64,000 nt of DNA from Xenopus tropicalis (Eukaryota > Chordata > Amphibia > Anura > Pipidae): contig NC_030679.2 in NCBI RefSeq assembly GCF_000004195.4, positions 31,113,712 to 31,177,711 of the forward strand, in the 5' to 3' direction. The notes beneath the pieces are model-generated. The model saw only the letters and a list, made by a program, of their open reading frames with translations. It was not told the DNA's origin and made no database searches. This document shows, piece after piece, positions 33,097-46,000 of this stretch (position 1 is its first letter; every line of letters starts with the position of its first letter). The position numbers were made by a program, and so were the translations under genes.

Positions 33097-33365
33097 TAGG
33101 GTTGTCACCCATCGGGTTTTCACCCGGAATTGCTGTCTCGGTAAAAACTGGCTGTCCAGATATCCAAATTAGGAAATCCGGACTTTAAAGTAAATGATGC
33201 AGCAATCAGCCAATCACTGATCGTTTTATTATAGCCATGCCTCCTGATTGCACAGACCTGCCCCTAAATGACAGTGACCTGCCCCCTGATGTCAGTGGCC
33301 TGCCCTCTGAACATTACAGGCCTGCTCCTGTCCAGTCTTAACGTTGTCAAAAGGTGGCAACCCTA
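33097..33365. mobile_element. MITE with TAGGGTTGCCACC termini
   Basis: Ends TAGGGTTGTCACCC and AGGTGGCAACCCTA. Contains repeated GACCTGCCCC phrases. A relative lies at 51317-51512, and a single-ended fragment starts near 59530. Confidence 0.7.
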
Positions 33366-33543
33366 ATTTTGAGTCAGTTTGTAATTGTATTTTTAATAGA
33401 AGTATATTTTGTTTTATTGTTTTTATTGTGCCTTTTTCTAGGTGTAATGCTCTAATGGGGTTATGTAATAAAAGGCACAATATTTGCCTAGGAGCAGTGA
33501 CCTATAAAAATATCAATCATCAGGTAGAATACTGGTCAGCCAT

Positions 33544-34543
33544 TTAAAGAACTACACCCTAAAAATAAATATGGCTAAAAATGCTTTATTTTATATACCG
33601 AACTTACTGCACCAGCCTAAAGGTTCAGCATTTCTATAGTAGCAATGATCCAGGCCTTCAGCCTTGTAACAGGAGTTCCCCATCTTGGATATTGATAGAA
33701 GTGACTACGACAGTTCTGGAAGCTGTTGAGAAGCTAAGCTTAGGGGTCATGCTCATTATTAAGCAGAAAACAAGGTTCACCTATATTATAAACTGATGCT
33801 GCAGGGAAGATTTTGGTCTCTGAGCTGCCATGTACTAATAATCTGCATTAATTACTAATCAGCCTTGTATTGTGACATTTATATTCTATATATAGTATAT
33901 TGTTGGTTCCTAAGCTCAGGTAAGTTACAGCAGCCCAGAGCTTGTGCAGTAAATAAGCAGCAACTAATATGGGGAGCAACAGGGGGCATCTTTGGAGGTA
34001 CAGATCTTCCCTGCTTTGCCTTGGGTTGCCTTGGGCTGGTTCAGAACCCCAACACATGGGGCCATTCATGAAAGCACAAATTTTATGTGGAGAAAATTCA
34101 GAGTTAGCACGATAATTTCTGATGTACGAAAATGTCATGAAAATTCTTTTCTTGGTCATAGGAAAATATTGTGGTTGCGATTTGAAACCATTGTAAACGA
34201 CGCGAAAACCTTTCTGGCTTTGAAACTTCAATGTATGATTTTGGAAGCCTTCCATAGGACTCAATGGCACTCTACAGATTCAACTTGGCCAAAAGATAGT
34301 CACGATATCAAAGCTTGAATGAATTCCGAAATAGTCATAGTGAAAAATACGACTTTTTCATGGAAGTTAACGAAAACCACGAAAAAGTTGTGCAATTTTA
34401 ATGATATTATCGTGGTCATTATGAAAAGTTCTATAAATTAGAAAAAATACAATTTTTTCTCAAAATAAAAATTTGTGAATAAGCCCCATAATGTACAACA
34501 TTTCTGCCCTACTTCTTTAGTAAAGCTTTAGTTCTCTTCTAAA
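33544..34543. mobile_element. TTAA-type MITE carrying a nested insertion
   Basis: Starts TTAAAGAACTACACCCTAAA and is colinear with 21831-22413 to about 34055. It resumes at 34490 (AATGTACAACATTTCTGCCC) and ends near TTAGTTCTCTTCTAAAG. The interruption is a separate element. Confidence 0.7.
34056..34489. mobile_element. Nested foldback MITE (GGGGCCATTCATGAA)
   Basis: Left end ATGGGGCCATTCATGAAAGC, right end TTTGTGAATAAGCCCCAT, imperfect inverted repeats. It splits the AACAATGTACAACA motif of the host repeat, which shows it came later. Confidence 0.65.
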
Positions 34544-36359
34544 GCAAACATCTTATTGGTTGTTATGGGTTACTGCTACTGAGCAAAATTAGTGCCTTTT
34601 ATTAATTGGTGCTGGCATCACTGACATTGCAAATCAGAAAATGAGATTAATCTTAGGAGAAGTTTTTATAATAAAAGTTGATTTCCAGAAAAATGTCTTC
34701 TGTAAGCATTGACTGTAACGCAACATTATAATAAGAACATTATCTATGTGTGAATTCAATTTTTAAATGATTAATTTCTTTTACAAGGCTGCCTTTGTCA
34801 GCCCTTTAAATCTGGTCTGGAGAATTCAGCCTATATTCAGCCTATCCTTTTTGCTAACATACAATTAAACACACAATATAATTACAATATAATACCAATA
34901 GCAAATTATTTGCATGACACAGTTTTGTTGCAATGGTGTGTAACTGCAATGGTTGTAACCTGCACTTGCTTTATCCAAGTATCTTAAAGGGATTCTGTTA
35001 TAGTGTATTTTGAATACTATATTGCACAGTGTTTATTTTGAACCTGTACTTTAAGAAACCGTTAACACAGCATAATGCAAGCCCTCAGCTGTCTCCTCAC
35101 CTACTCATTTCTTATCTCCCAGTCATAAAGAATCAGATTTTACTCCTATTTTTCTTGTCGTTTTTATGTGTACCACATTTTTACTGATGAAAATCATTTC
35201 TAAGTTTATTTTAATCAATACAATGCTGAAACCTTCTCCAGCCTTTTGATAACATGCAGGGAGTCTGGGGTGGCAGGATCTATTGCCTCTCACTGTATTT
35301 AATGTATTTGGGGTGTCACTACCCTATGCCTTTTTGGTGAGTTTCCAAGACCATACTGATATATATATAATCAGTCTAAAATACATACGTAGCACATAAA
35401 GGGAAATGAAATGTGCATAGTGTGTAGAATATACTGTGCTGCTGCCGGAAACTATAACATTTGCATGATTGATACTGAAAGCAAAGTTAAGCAGACCAGA
35501 CACTTTTAAACAGAGCTCTCATAGCAAGGTGTGGCCAGTACACCAATAGGTGGCCAGAGATTTATTTCTATATAGGCACCTGAGGGCATGTGCCTACAGT
35601 GCGGGTTTCAGGGGGCAGCCCTTGGGTGCTTATATATTTTTTAAAAATCCCCCAGCCCTCCATCCATTGGTGAAGCTGAGGTAGAGGGGGATAACCCTTC
35701 CCAAGTGATTGGCAAATGCACATGCCACAACTGCTGGTGGGTAGGTGAGGGGGTAAATTGGAGGCTTTCCCATGGGTATGAAACTAGTGCTGTAAGATTT
35801 CAGTTTAGCTGAAACTTAGTAGTAATGAGCATATTTATAAAGCTACTTAGGAAACCAGATCTTGAGTCCAATCTCCAAACCAATCTGTATATGGAATTCA
35901 GTCCTAGAGATTGAACTGTTTCATGCAAATATGAATAGTAACACATCTGCTTATTTATTGTATTTCTACTAGAAACATGCAAGGAAGAATGTTAGTAAGT
36001 ATAAATTCTGAGGGGAATTTTGTTTGCAGGTCTCTGCAATATTTTTGGTGATTTGGGTGTATTTTTAGTAATTTTATTGCATTTTCAGTTCTACCCAGGT
36101 GTTGTTGGCTTATTTTTGTCTATAAAACTTATTTGGCCAGCGTGATTATATGTGGGCTGTTTTGATTTTATTGCCAGGGCTGTTTTTGCTCTCAGTCCAG
36201 CCCTGCCCAGAGGCACAGCTGTAGCCCAAGCTACAGAGCTATGACTGTTTATCGCCATGTTTACTTAAATTCAAAACTTTATATGTATATATAGGCCTAA
36301 GGACAGAACAGAAAAAGAATCTTGAGAGATGTCCTTGACCCTGTTTATTTTATTTATAC
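34544..36359. other. Intergenic DNA, no gene seen
   Basis: Contains GC-richer repeat fragments near 35565-35780 (AGGCACCTGAGGGCATGTGC). No supported coding sequence. Confidence 0.4.
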
Positions 36360-36575
36360 TAATACCTGTGAATCTGTCCCATTTTACTTCGCCAAAACAT
36401 TTGCAAAACATTGGAAAAATTCACGAAATGGCGAAAATTAGGTTTTTTGCACAACTTTTTTGACCTGACCGTGACTTTTTGGACACAACCACAACTTTTT
36501 TGACGCAACCACAATGTATTTGATGTGACAGGTGCTTTTTCGCATTGCTGGCAAATAATTTTTCTCATCACTGCT
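36360..36575. mobile_element. Foldback MITE related to TAGTGATGAGTGAAT repeats
   Basis: Left part GTGAATCTGTCCCATTTTAC, right end TTTTTCTCATCACTGCTAAT. The interior alternates CAACTTTTTTGAC-type tracts. Noncoding. Confidence 0.55.
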
Positions 36576-36582
36576 AATACTC

Positions 36583-36623
<41 letters not shown>

Positions 36624-36645
36624 TTTACGGAAATGCATACACACA
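36583..36645. repeat. (TA)n(CA)n microsatellite
   Basis: A run of TA dinucleotides (about 36585-36612) is followed by CA repeats and a second short CA run near 36640. Confidence 0.9.
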
Positions 36646-36783
36646 CATGCAAGGATCTATCTAATGTGACCAAAAACACAAATCTAAAAGCTAAATTAGT
36701 CCATCCATTGCAATGCTATGTGCCGCAGCCAACGACATACAAGTGGGGGAAAGGTTGTATTGGTTATTGGCTGCTTTGCATGT

Positions 36784-36830
36784 AAATCAGAATATGTTGG
36801 CGCTTTATAAATACATGATAATAATAACAA
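36784..36830. mobile_element. Short LINE/L2-like 3' tail fragment
   Basis: AATATGTTGGCGCTTTATAA followed by ATAATAATAAC, matching the end of 8334-8486. Confidence 0.5.
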
Positions 36831-36939
36831 CATACAACAAAAAAAGGCCTTGAAGAAATATTTCACCTGTGAATTAACATTTAGTATGATGTAGACAATA
36901 ATATTCTAAAACAACTTATAATTAGTATTCATTTTCTAG

Positions 36940-37445
36940 TTGTCACAACCTCAGGGCCGTGAGTTCCCAGACATAGGGCAGGACCCAAAGAGCAAACAGT
37001 TGGTATCACAGGATGAGGCGTTTATTGGAGAATGGCAAGTAGCCATCAGCAGGTTCCCATAAGCCAGTAGGTGGTAGCCAGCCTGCACTCTTGTTCCTTA
37101 AGGAATAGGGAAATACACACAGTTGGGGGGAATCTTCTTGCCGCAGCTAAGGTAGATTCCAGGGGAACACAGGGGAGGGGGTCCTGCCGTAGCTAAGGTT
37201 ACACCCCAGACAAAAGGCTCCTTGGAACTCTTGGCAGCCACCTTTGTAGCCAGAAAGGGAGCAGCCCCTGTCGTAAAACCAAAACAGGATTTGACTCCTT
37301 CTGCCAACCCAAAGGCAGCTTCCAGAGGAGCCAATCATAGCTAATCCCACTGGGCCTATGGGAAGCCACCTAGTGAGCATGCCCAGTTCAGTCCATTGTA
37401 TCCACCAGACAGAGCACTGCTCTCACAAGGGGTAACTATGTGTAT
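36940..37445. repeat. GC-richer unclassified block
   Basis: Starts TGTCACAACCTCAGGGCCGT and has moderate GC content unlike its flanks. It contains short frames on the minus strand with no recognised domain. It could be an LTR or an old repeat, but no boundaries or target duplication are visible. Confidence 0.3.
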
Positions 37446-37984
37446 TGTGCCAAAATTGTGCAAAATTGCTAGGAATAGGACATTCTATAACATACTAAAA
37501 AGTTAACTTAAAGGTTAACCACCCCTCTAACTCCCAGAGCATTCACACACTAATTTCACAGCAAATACTGCCATCTGCCTTGAGCAAAACTGAATATGTG
37601 TACCAAGAAAGAAGTCCATGGTCAGGAAATACATAAAACTTGACTCTCCCTACAAGCTACCTTTTTGACGAGGCCATCCTGAGATGGAACCTGAAATAAA
37701 TTCACTAACTGCCTGAGGTCGAAGGCAGAAGAAAAAAGACACCTGGAAGACACCTGGAATTTAAACCCCTTGTATTCTACCAGGTTTATCAGCTATCTGC
37801 TATGTAACCTGTGCCTTTGACAGAAACACTACTACAGTGTTAGAAAATGCAACTTGCTTGCACATATAATTACTGATAAAAAATACTCTGGTGAATGGGT
37901 AGTGAGTGTGGCCACAAGCTGTGTTATGATCCCCTCACAACTAGTAGTGATCAAAATGCCACATGTGCCAATGTCCTGAATGGA

Positions 37985-39612
37985 AACTGCACTGTAAAGT
38001 TTTGGACACATTATACGCAGAAGGGTACTGGTAAGTAATGGACACATTACACACATAAGTGCACTGTAAAGTAATGGGCACATTACACATACAAGGGCAC
38101 TGTAAGGTAATAGGCACATTACACACATAAGGGCACTGTAAGGTAATGGGCACATTACACACATAAGGGCACTGTACGCTAATGGGCACATTACACATAC
38201 AAGGGCACTGTAAGGCAATAGGCACATTACACACATAAGGGCACTGTAAGCTAATGGACACATTACACACATAAGGGCACTGTAAGCTAATGGGCACATT
38301 ACACATACAAGGGCACTGTAAGGCAATAGGCACATTACACACATAAGGGCACTGTAAGCTAATGGGCACATTACACACACAAGGGCACTGTACGCTAATG
38401 GGCACATTACACATACAAGGGCACTGTAAGCTAATGGGCACATTACAAACATAAGGGCACTGTAAGCTAATGGGCACATTACAAACATAAGGGCACTGTA
38501 AGCTAATGGGCACATTACACACATAAGAGTATTGTAAAGTAGAGGACACATAACATACATAAGGGTACTGTAAGCTAATTGGCACATTACACACATAAGG
38601 GCACTGTAAGCTAATGGGCACATTCACACATAAGGGCACTGTAAGCTAATGGGCACATTACACACATAACTGTATGTAAAGAGTACTGTAAAGTAGAGGA
38701 CACATAACACACATAAGGGTACTGTAAAGTAATGAACATATTACACTCATATGGGCACTGTAAGCTAATGGGCACATCACACATACAAGGGCACTGTAAG
38801 GTAATAGGCACATTACACACATAAGGGCACTGTAAGCTAATGGGCACATTACACACACAAGGGCACTGTAAGCTAATGGGCACATTACACACATAAGAGT
38901 ATTGTAAAGTAGAGGACACATAACACACATAAGGGTACTGTAAGCTAATTGGCACATTACACACATAAGGGCACTGTAAGCTAATGGGCACATTCACACA
39001 TAAGGGCACTGTAAGCTAATGGGCACATTACACACATAACTGTATGTAAAGAGTACTGTAAAGTAGAGGACACATAACACACATAAGGGTACTGTAAAGT
39101 AATGAACATATTACACTCATATGGGCACTGTAAGCTAATGGGCACATCACACATACAAGGGCACTGTAAGGTAATAGGCACATTACACACATAAGGGCAC
39201 TGTAAGCTAATGGGCACATTACACACACAAGGGCACTGTAAGCTAATGGGCACATTACACACACAAGGGCACTGTAAGCTAATGGGCACATTACAAACAT
39301 AAGGGCACTGTAAGCTAATGGGCACATTACACTTATAACTGTATGTAAAGAGTACTGTAAAGTAGAGGACACATAACACACATAAGGGCACTGTAAAGTA
39401 ATGGGCACATTACACAGATAAGGGCACTGTAAAGTAATGGGCACATTACACACATATGGGTACTGTAAAGTAATGAACACACTACACACATAATGGTACT
39501 ACAAAGTTTTGGACACAATACACACATAATGGTACTATACAGTTTTGGACACAATACACACATAATGGTACTACAAAGTGTTGGACACATTACACACATA
39601 AGGGCACTGTAC
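37985..39612. repeat. 36-bp minisatellite, about 45 units, with higher-order structure
   Basis: Units read GGGCACTGTAAGCTAATGGG then CACATTACACACATAA (36 bp), with variants (CACATACAAG, AAGTAATG, AGAGGACACATAACAC). A block around 38630-38893 recurs almost unchanged 370 bp later (39000-39263). Because 36 is a multiple of three, several minus frames stay open and give Cys-rich pseudo-proteins. The array ends about 320 bp before the adamts2 ATG. Confidence 0.95.
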
Positions 39613-39929
39613 AGAAATCTTGTGTTGTGTGGGAATAAGGAAAATAATGGACTGCGGTGGCAGCAAGCACTGCCACATCCACATGGAATGGAAAATTACA
39701 ATAGCCTATCCAGACATGTTTTAAAACAACCAATCGTCCACATTGCGCTAAAGCCAATCGCACGCTAGATTACATCTCAACTTGGGATGAACTGGTGTAT
39801 CGCTGGAGTAATTCTGCCAGGGAAACATTCGTGGTTCCTCTTAATGGGTGACAAGCTTCTCGACTTTAGCCGAAAGAATTGCAACACTGGATCCTCCTTC
39901 TGAGCCAGCGAAGCTGCAGTTCATCTGCA
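39613..39929 (+). promoter_or_regulatory. Presumed adamts2 promoter and 5' UTR
   Basis: Unique, repeat-free sequence between the minisatellite and the start codon. GC content rises toward the exon. No TATA box is convincing. It is assigned by position only. Confidence 0.4.
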
Positions 39930-40017
39930 ATGGAGCCGCTCCTGGGGATCACTTGCTTCCTATTCTGTTTGGTGCCCATTTGGCCAGCGCATACCCTTTA
40001 CATATCGAAGGATAGAG
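39930..40017 (+). CDS. adamts2: adamts2 exon 1 coding part (signal peptide)
   Basis: The first ATG in this frame is at 39930. It encodes a short N-region, a hydrophobic core (LLGITCFLFCLVPIW) and then AHTLYISKDR plus one base, with donor GTAGGT at 40018. The split codon with exon 2 gives Asp. It is much shorter than the Pro- and Ala-rich human exon 1, so this exon is the least certain of the three. Confidence 0.72.
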
Positions 40018-43000
40018 GTAGGTGCAGAACGGAAAGTTTGGAAGCTCCACCAACAGCTGCCGCCTGTCCCTTCCCCAGTGCAACGGGCTGAGAGAAATCC
40101 TTGCTAAAACAATGCAGCCCCGAAAGTTTGTCGGAGTGGAACATCTTATTGCGCTTCCGCTGTGCTGGAATACACCGACCGCGCTCGCTTGCCCCAGCCC
40201 TTTCCATCTATCGCTCACAGTCGCCCAGCTGCCTCCAGACATACTCATCCCCATTGTCTTTAGCAAGTTTTATTATATGACAGATAGCAGCCAGCGTTCA
40301 AGGCTGCCTTTAGCCTGATCCCTGAGTTCCCCCTTGCATGTTTTAACAAGCTTGCCGAGTTCAAGCCCATCTGGTGCGATTACAAGTATTTGCCAATGGG
40401 AGTTCCGTGAGATGAGCGGAGAGTCAGTCAGCTCGGTGTCCGTGAGAGGTAAAACAATACGAACCCAGCTGTAGCCATGGTCATACACTGTATCACTCAA
40501 TGTTCTGTTGATAATACAGAAGCAATAATGCAACAAAATCGCAGATTTATGTGGGTATGTTAAGCGTTCGCTTTATGTTGTACAGTAACAGCACAACTTG
40601 CTCTCTCTTATCCATGGGTACCGCCACTTATAGTGGCACATCATGCACAGCTGGGCTGTTCCGTGAGGGCTCAGTAATGTGATCTAATCTGTTAGGAGAA
40701 GTGAGAGATGTAATATGTTTGTGCATGACATGACAGTGGGGAATGTGTGTGGTTTTTTTTTAATACATTGACATAGTTACATCGTTACATAGTTACATTG
40801 TTGCATAGATAAGTTTGGATAACAAAAGACCAAATTCCATCAAGTTCAACCTCTCCACTCTACACATATATAGACATATACAGACCTATCTATACACTGG
40901 CATACATAAAACTATAAATACCAACATCAATACTAACTGTAGATTTTTTTTTATTTGTTTTAGTGGAACTTAGCCAGTGCATAGTTACACAACTACTCAG
41001 CTTTTTATATGGATAAGTGGCTAAAACTGTTTGGGACACACAGAATAGCATCAGAAATATTAAAGGGATTATTTAAGACACAGGGCTGGAACTAGGGGTA
41101 GGCAGAAGAGGCACCTGCCTAGGGCGAACAGTGAGGGGGTGCTACGCATGTACCTCTGTTGCCACCCCTAGTTTGGTATCTCTTACCCCAACTCTTCATT
41201 TCCCGGCACTCACTCCCTGCACAGCATCAGCGCACTTTGCAATCCAAATATAGAGGAGAGCACCATAAAGCAGAATTCTGCTAAAATGCTATTTATTTCA
41301 GACCAAAATACACAACATGTTTCGGGCAATGTGACGCCCTTTATCAAGTGAACTTTGTGTCCCCGTGTGCAGGGGGGGTTAGGGTCAGTGGTGGGGGTGA
41401 GGTGGCCGGCCAGGTGCCTAGGGCACCCGGCCGACTTGGCCCGCCTCTGCTAAAACAGGAAATCAGTTCTGGGGGCTGCTTTAAGGGTAAGAACCCACGG
41501 AATGATTGAGTCACCCACAATAGATCCCTGCTTTCACAAGCGACAAACCGCTCCAAAAAGGCTTTCCACCAGCAACAATAGGAATCGCCGGTGGAAAATC
41601 CTTTGCATCACTTCTGTAATCCAAAGTCGCGCAAAGTTTCCTCCTGCAGCAACGTTGCGTGACTTTGGATTACCGAAGCAAAGTGTATAGCAAAATAAAC
41701 TACTTACCATACACCATATACTGTCATGGGCGTATTTAGGTCCAGTGCTGCCCTAGGCATGCACGTGATGTCACTTCCCCCAAAGCCCGAAACCCCCTAC
41801 CCCCCTCACCCCCCAGCTCCATCGCCAGATTTTCTAGGGAAATCCAAGGTGGAGGCTGGGGCATTTTTTAGATTAGGCGCCCTAAGCACTGGCCCTCGGG
41901 TGCCTGAATATAAATATGCCCCTATATACTGTAGCTCATTTACAAAACAAGTGCAATATGCCACAATTAACACAATTGTGCTTGCACGTTTTGATCGATC
42001 AGACGGAATTGCATCCAAAGTTTGTTACAGCTTGGATTGTGTTGTTTCCAGTGCTCAGTATAAATATAATATTTGCAAAATATTTACTAGGTACAAGTAT
42101 AATTGCTGCCAGATTGTAGGTGGAGGTAGCTGTAGAGTTCATTAGGTGCGCTTGTATGTGATATGAAACAGGAGATGCAATGGAGTGACTCCCAAGTGCA
42201 ACTATGTGCAATGACTGTGCCCATTTTTCATCAAACTCTGGTGAAGATGGCAGATTCTGAATACCACTCAAAATAGAAAAATATGGTTGTAATTTGCATT
42301 AATTTATCTTACTTTTTTAATATTACTGTTGAATTATTTCATGCTGCCAACTAGAATAAGGGAGTTAAATAATTTTATTTTAAATCTTATTATGGTTGGG
42401 TTTTTTTGTGTTTTTCCATCAGTGCTGGGCCTACTCTTGAGGGCATTCATTCTTATCCCCCCCACACAGGTGCGTGCAACCCACCAGCTTTGCCTGGACT
42501 CCAGCTGCACATCATAGCCCCCACCTCCTGCAAAGCGTGCACTAAATCTCCACCACAGTGAGAGTTAGACAACAGCACAAACAGCAGGCATATTTGGTAT
42601 GCCAGACAAAGAAGAGCCAAACCTAAATAAAGTGAGGCAGACACATTTAAGTTGTGCCAAACAGCAGTCCTGCTCTTTGAAATGGAAACACATGGTTAGA
42701 CATATATGTGCCTACCACACTTAGGGACTTATTTACGAATGCAAGTGAAGTGTGCAAAGAGCAATATTGGCCACAAATCACCTAGTCATCTACTCACAAA
42801 GCAGGGTTTTTCCCTACCCCCCATACTGATATTTAAAAAAAGAGTGCACTGTGCTTTTGTTTTTGAACGCTATTGTACTTAAAATTACGTCAGGATGGTG
42901 TTATTCCAAACTATGGTTATGCATTATTCTTTAGTGTATTTCAGTACACAGGTGGTGGTAACTCAAGAGTTCCCCTGTGTCAAATAGGTGCACCTGCTTG

Positions 43001-46000
43001 ATTCATCCAAACAAACTAGACTGGGAGCGTGTTTAGGTGCAAATGCCTTTAATAAAAGGTGTCAGTCATAAGATGTGTCTGTTTTGCACAACTGCCACTG
43101 CAGTCATAAATTAACTCTTTAGACTTTACTTGATGAATCTGGGTGCATCAGGCACAGATAGAATCACTTCAGATAGTGTGCAGAATGGAGCCAAGCCCGA
43201 ATCAGACAAAATTTGCTTGATTTAGTTGGCCAGTTTTATTACGATTGATTAAACTATTGGTGAACATCAGTGTGCTGCTCAGTGTGGGTTCACAGCATTA
43301 GTTTTGACCAGACATATTAATTATTTTGGCAGATTTGAAAAACTGATATGGTTGTGGGAAGTTGTTAGCCATTCATCCCTGGGGGGGGGAGGTGCTTTTT
43401 TGCTCCTCTGCATGTACCCTGGGCTGGTGCAGGTTTATGCCAGCAGAAGCACCAGCCGGGGTATCAGGTAAGTGAATACAATCACTGGGGGTCCCTAACA
43501 TTTTGGCACCCACCAGTAATGCAACCTTTCCTTCTACTTAAGGCTAATGCCACAGGAGGCGTAGGGCGGATATTTTCGGCAAGTGTAAAAGCTCTTGCTG
43601 AAAATTCCGCCCTACGCCTCCTACATGGGCTTGCACCCGAATGAATGAGATACGCTCAGGTGAAGGCACATGCCGATATACGCATGAAAATGTGAGACTT
43701 TGCATTATCTCGCGTTTTCATGCATATGTCGACTACATGTGCCTGCACCCGAGCATATCTCATTCATTCGGGTGGAGGCACATGTAGGAGGTGTAGGGCG
43801 GAATTTTCAGCAAGCGCTTATAAGCTTGCCGAAAATATCCGCCCTACGCTTCGTGTGGCATTAGCCTTAACTGGATAATGAATGATTTTGTCATTCAGTG
43901 ATTTAATTGAACAATTGGATCAACCCATTCAAGTAATTAGTTACAACTTTTTAATTATTACTGCTGACATAATTCACATAATTTGACTGGTGTAATGTAA
44001 TTGTAATGTAAATGTAATGTCAGTAGATAAAAAAAAACATAGTGTTAATCTAACATTACTAAATTAATGAAATAAAAGTGGTTGCTGGAATAAAAAGTTA
44101 CCGAACTAAAATTTACCAGAATGAAACGTTCCAAAGTAAGAAATAGAATACGGGTTTTGCAATATCATTAATTAGACAATCATTGTATTGTGAGCTTTAG
44201 TTACACACAGTGCAAGTGCTTCGCCTCCCAAATACCTTTTTTTAGTTCAGTTGTTTACAGGTAGCTCATTAGAAATAAAGTTTTTTTTAAGCTGCATTCT
44301 TTTATTTTATTTTTGAATTTTAAAATTTTGCTTTTCACCTTCTCATGTCTTACTGGAGCGGCACTGGGAGATGGGGTCACCGACTCTGTAAACTGTAAAC
44401 TTTTGATCATAAACTTGTAGCTAAAACCCCCTTTAAAAAATGTTTCTTTGCAAAGTGTGAATTACTAAACTGGGGGCAATGAGAAAGCTGAATTTGGGAG
44501 AAACAGAATTTCCAATATCATTTTACTGCCATCAGCCAATTAATGGGCAGAGTTTTGTCTTTTGCTTCCGTACTACTTCCTGTTACAGTCAGAGTTGCAT
44601 TATTTCTGGTCATGTGATCTCGGAGGGAGCACACAGTCAATCACTAAATGGGGGCTCAAGGGAAAGGGAAGGGCAATACTTAGTGATATAAATATTTCAG
44701 TTTGGTGAGAGTCTTTAAATAGGTCACTTTACATAATAAAAACTTTTGGTTAAGTATTCATTCTGGGGTTATAGTTTTCCTTTAATACATTTTTTTTCTT
44801 TAGCCCTGTTGGAGATAAAACTTGATTTTCATTAGGGCAATGTCACATTGGATGTTTTGTCACCTGCAATAAATTGTGATTACCGCAAACACTGGTGGGG
44901 AAACATACGTGCCACTGTTACTTTCCGAAGTACCCCAGAGTTTCCTAGAGAGGCAACTTCAATCTACTTCGGGTAGTAGCTGCGCCACATATGTTTTCTT
45001 ATCTGCAAGTTGTATTTTATCCAGTGGGAAAGCATTTGAAGGATATAAGGCCATGATGGAAGCGACTAATCTAACTAATTGAGCTGCCTGACTAAAAGAT
45101 TAGACAGAGGGATAAAAGGAATAGTCACGTGTTACATTTTAACGGGAATGCATTCTTTTTTTTTAATTTTGAAGTTTAAAGTTTTGCATTTCATCTGCTC
45201 ATGTCATACTGGGGCAGCTTTGGGAGATGGGGCACCAACTCTGTAAACTGTTTTATTTAATACCTTATTGGATGCATCATTTAAGTGCTGTGAACTTTTT
45301 ACTGGAAATGTTGCTGCCCCCAGCTCAGCCCTTAATAACTCCACCATAGCTTACAGTAGAAGCAGCTTTGTGAGTGATGCCATGCTTGGGGGTGGGACAC
45401 AATTCTGAGGACAATTGTAAACAGTGCCCCAGCCCCTGCACGAAGTAACCCAGGTGAATTTTATTTGTGACAAAACTAGGGTGTCGGGTAACCACCCTTT
45501 ATCAAGCCAGAAAGTTGTTTCATTTCAAACTGTGTTGGATAGCCAAAGAGGTTAGTAAGTGGTGAGCTGGGGAAGACAGGGGGCACAGCCATTAGAAAAG
45601 AATAGCAGCACTAGGGTTTATATAGGTATAGTGACCTGGAAAGTGTCACTATTAAACTTTATATCTAGTAAAACGGTCAAAAATAAAAAAAGAACGCAAT
45701 TGAAAAAGGAGTTGTTTCTGGTGTACTATACAAAACTAAATGACGTGAAAGACCTGTTTTAAAGTGAACAACCCCTTCAAACATTTTTCATTTTATTGCT
45801 ACCATTATGCATAGGTTGCAAAGGTTACAATTAAAAAAAGCACACTAGTGATGGATGACCTTATACTGTAAATACTTGTGAGACCCCCCCAAACAACAAA
45901 GGTAAAACTATTCTAAGAAATATTTCATCCTGATTCAAGCCAGTCAGATGAGATCAATTTGGTGCAAAAACATAATTTTATTAAAAAAGGAATCTAATTC

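Noticed and set aside
37832..39599. Long Cys-rich open frames on the minus strand (up to 263 codons)
   Set aside because: They exist because the 36-bp repeat unit is a multiple of three and lacks stops. Several frames are open at once, and there is no start context or gene similarity.
37985..39612. CRISPR-like array of 36-bp repeats
   Set aside because: The repeats are directly adjacent with no unique spacers, and the DNA is vertebrate. It is a minisatellite.
39879..40091. Extended N-terminus for adamts2 starting at 39879
   Set aside because: That position is TTG, not ATG. The first ATG is at 39930, and the frame beyond 40017 is intron after a consensus donor.
39949..40266. 105-codon minus-strand frame opposite adamts2 exon 1
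   Set aside because: No similarity; it overlaps the real exon and its intron on the other strand.
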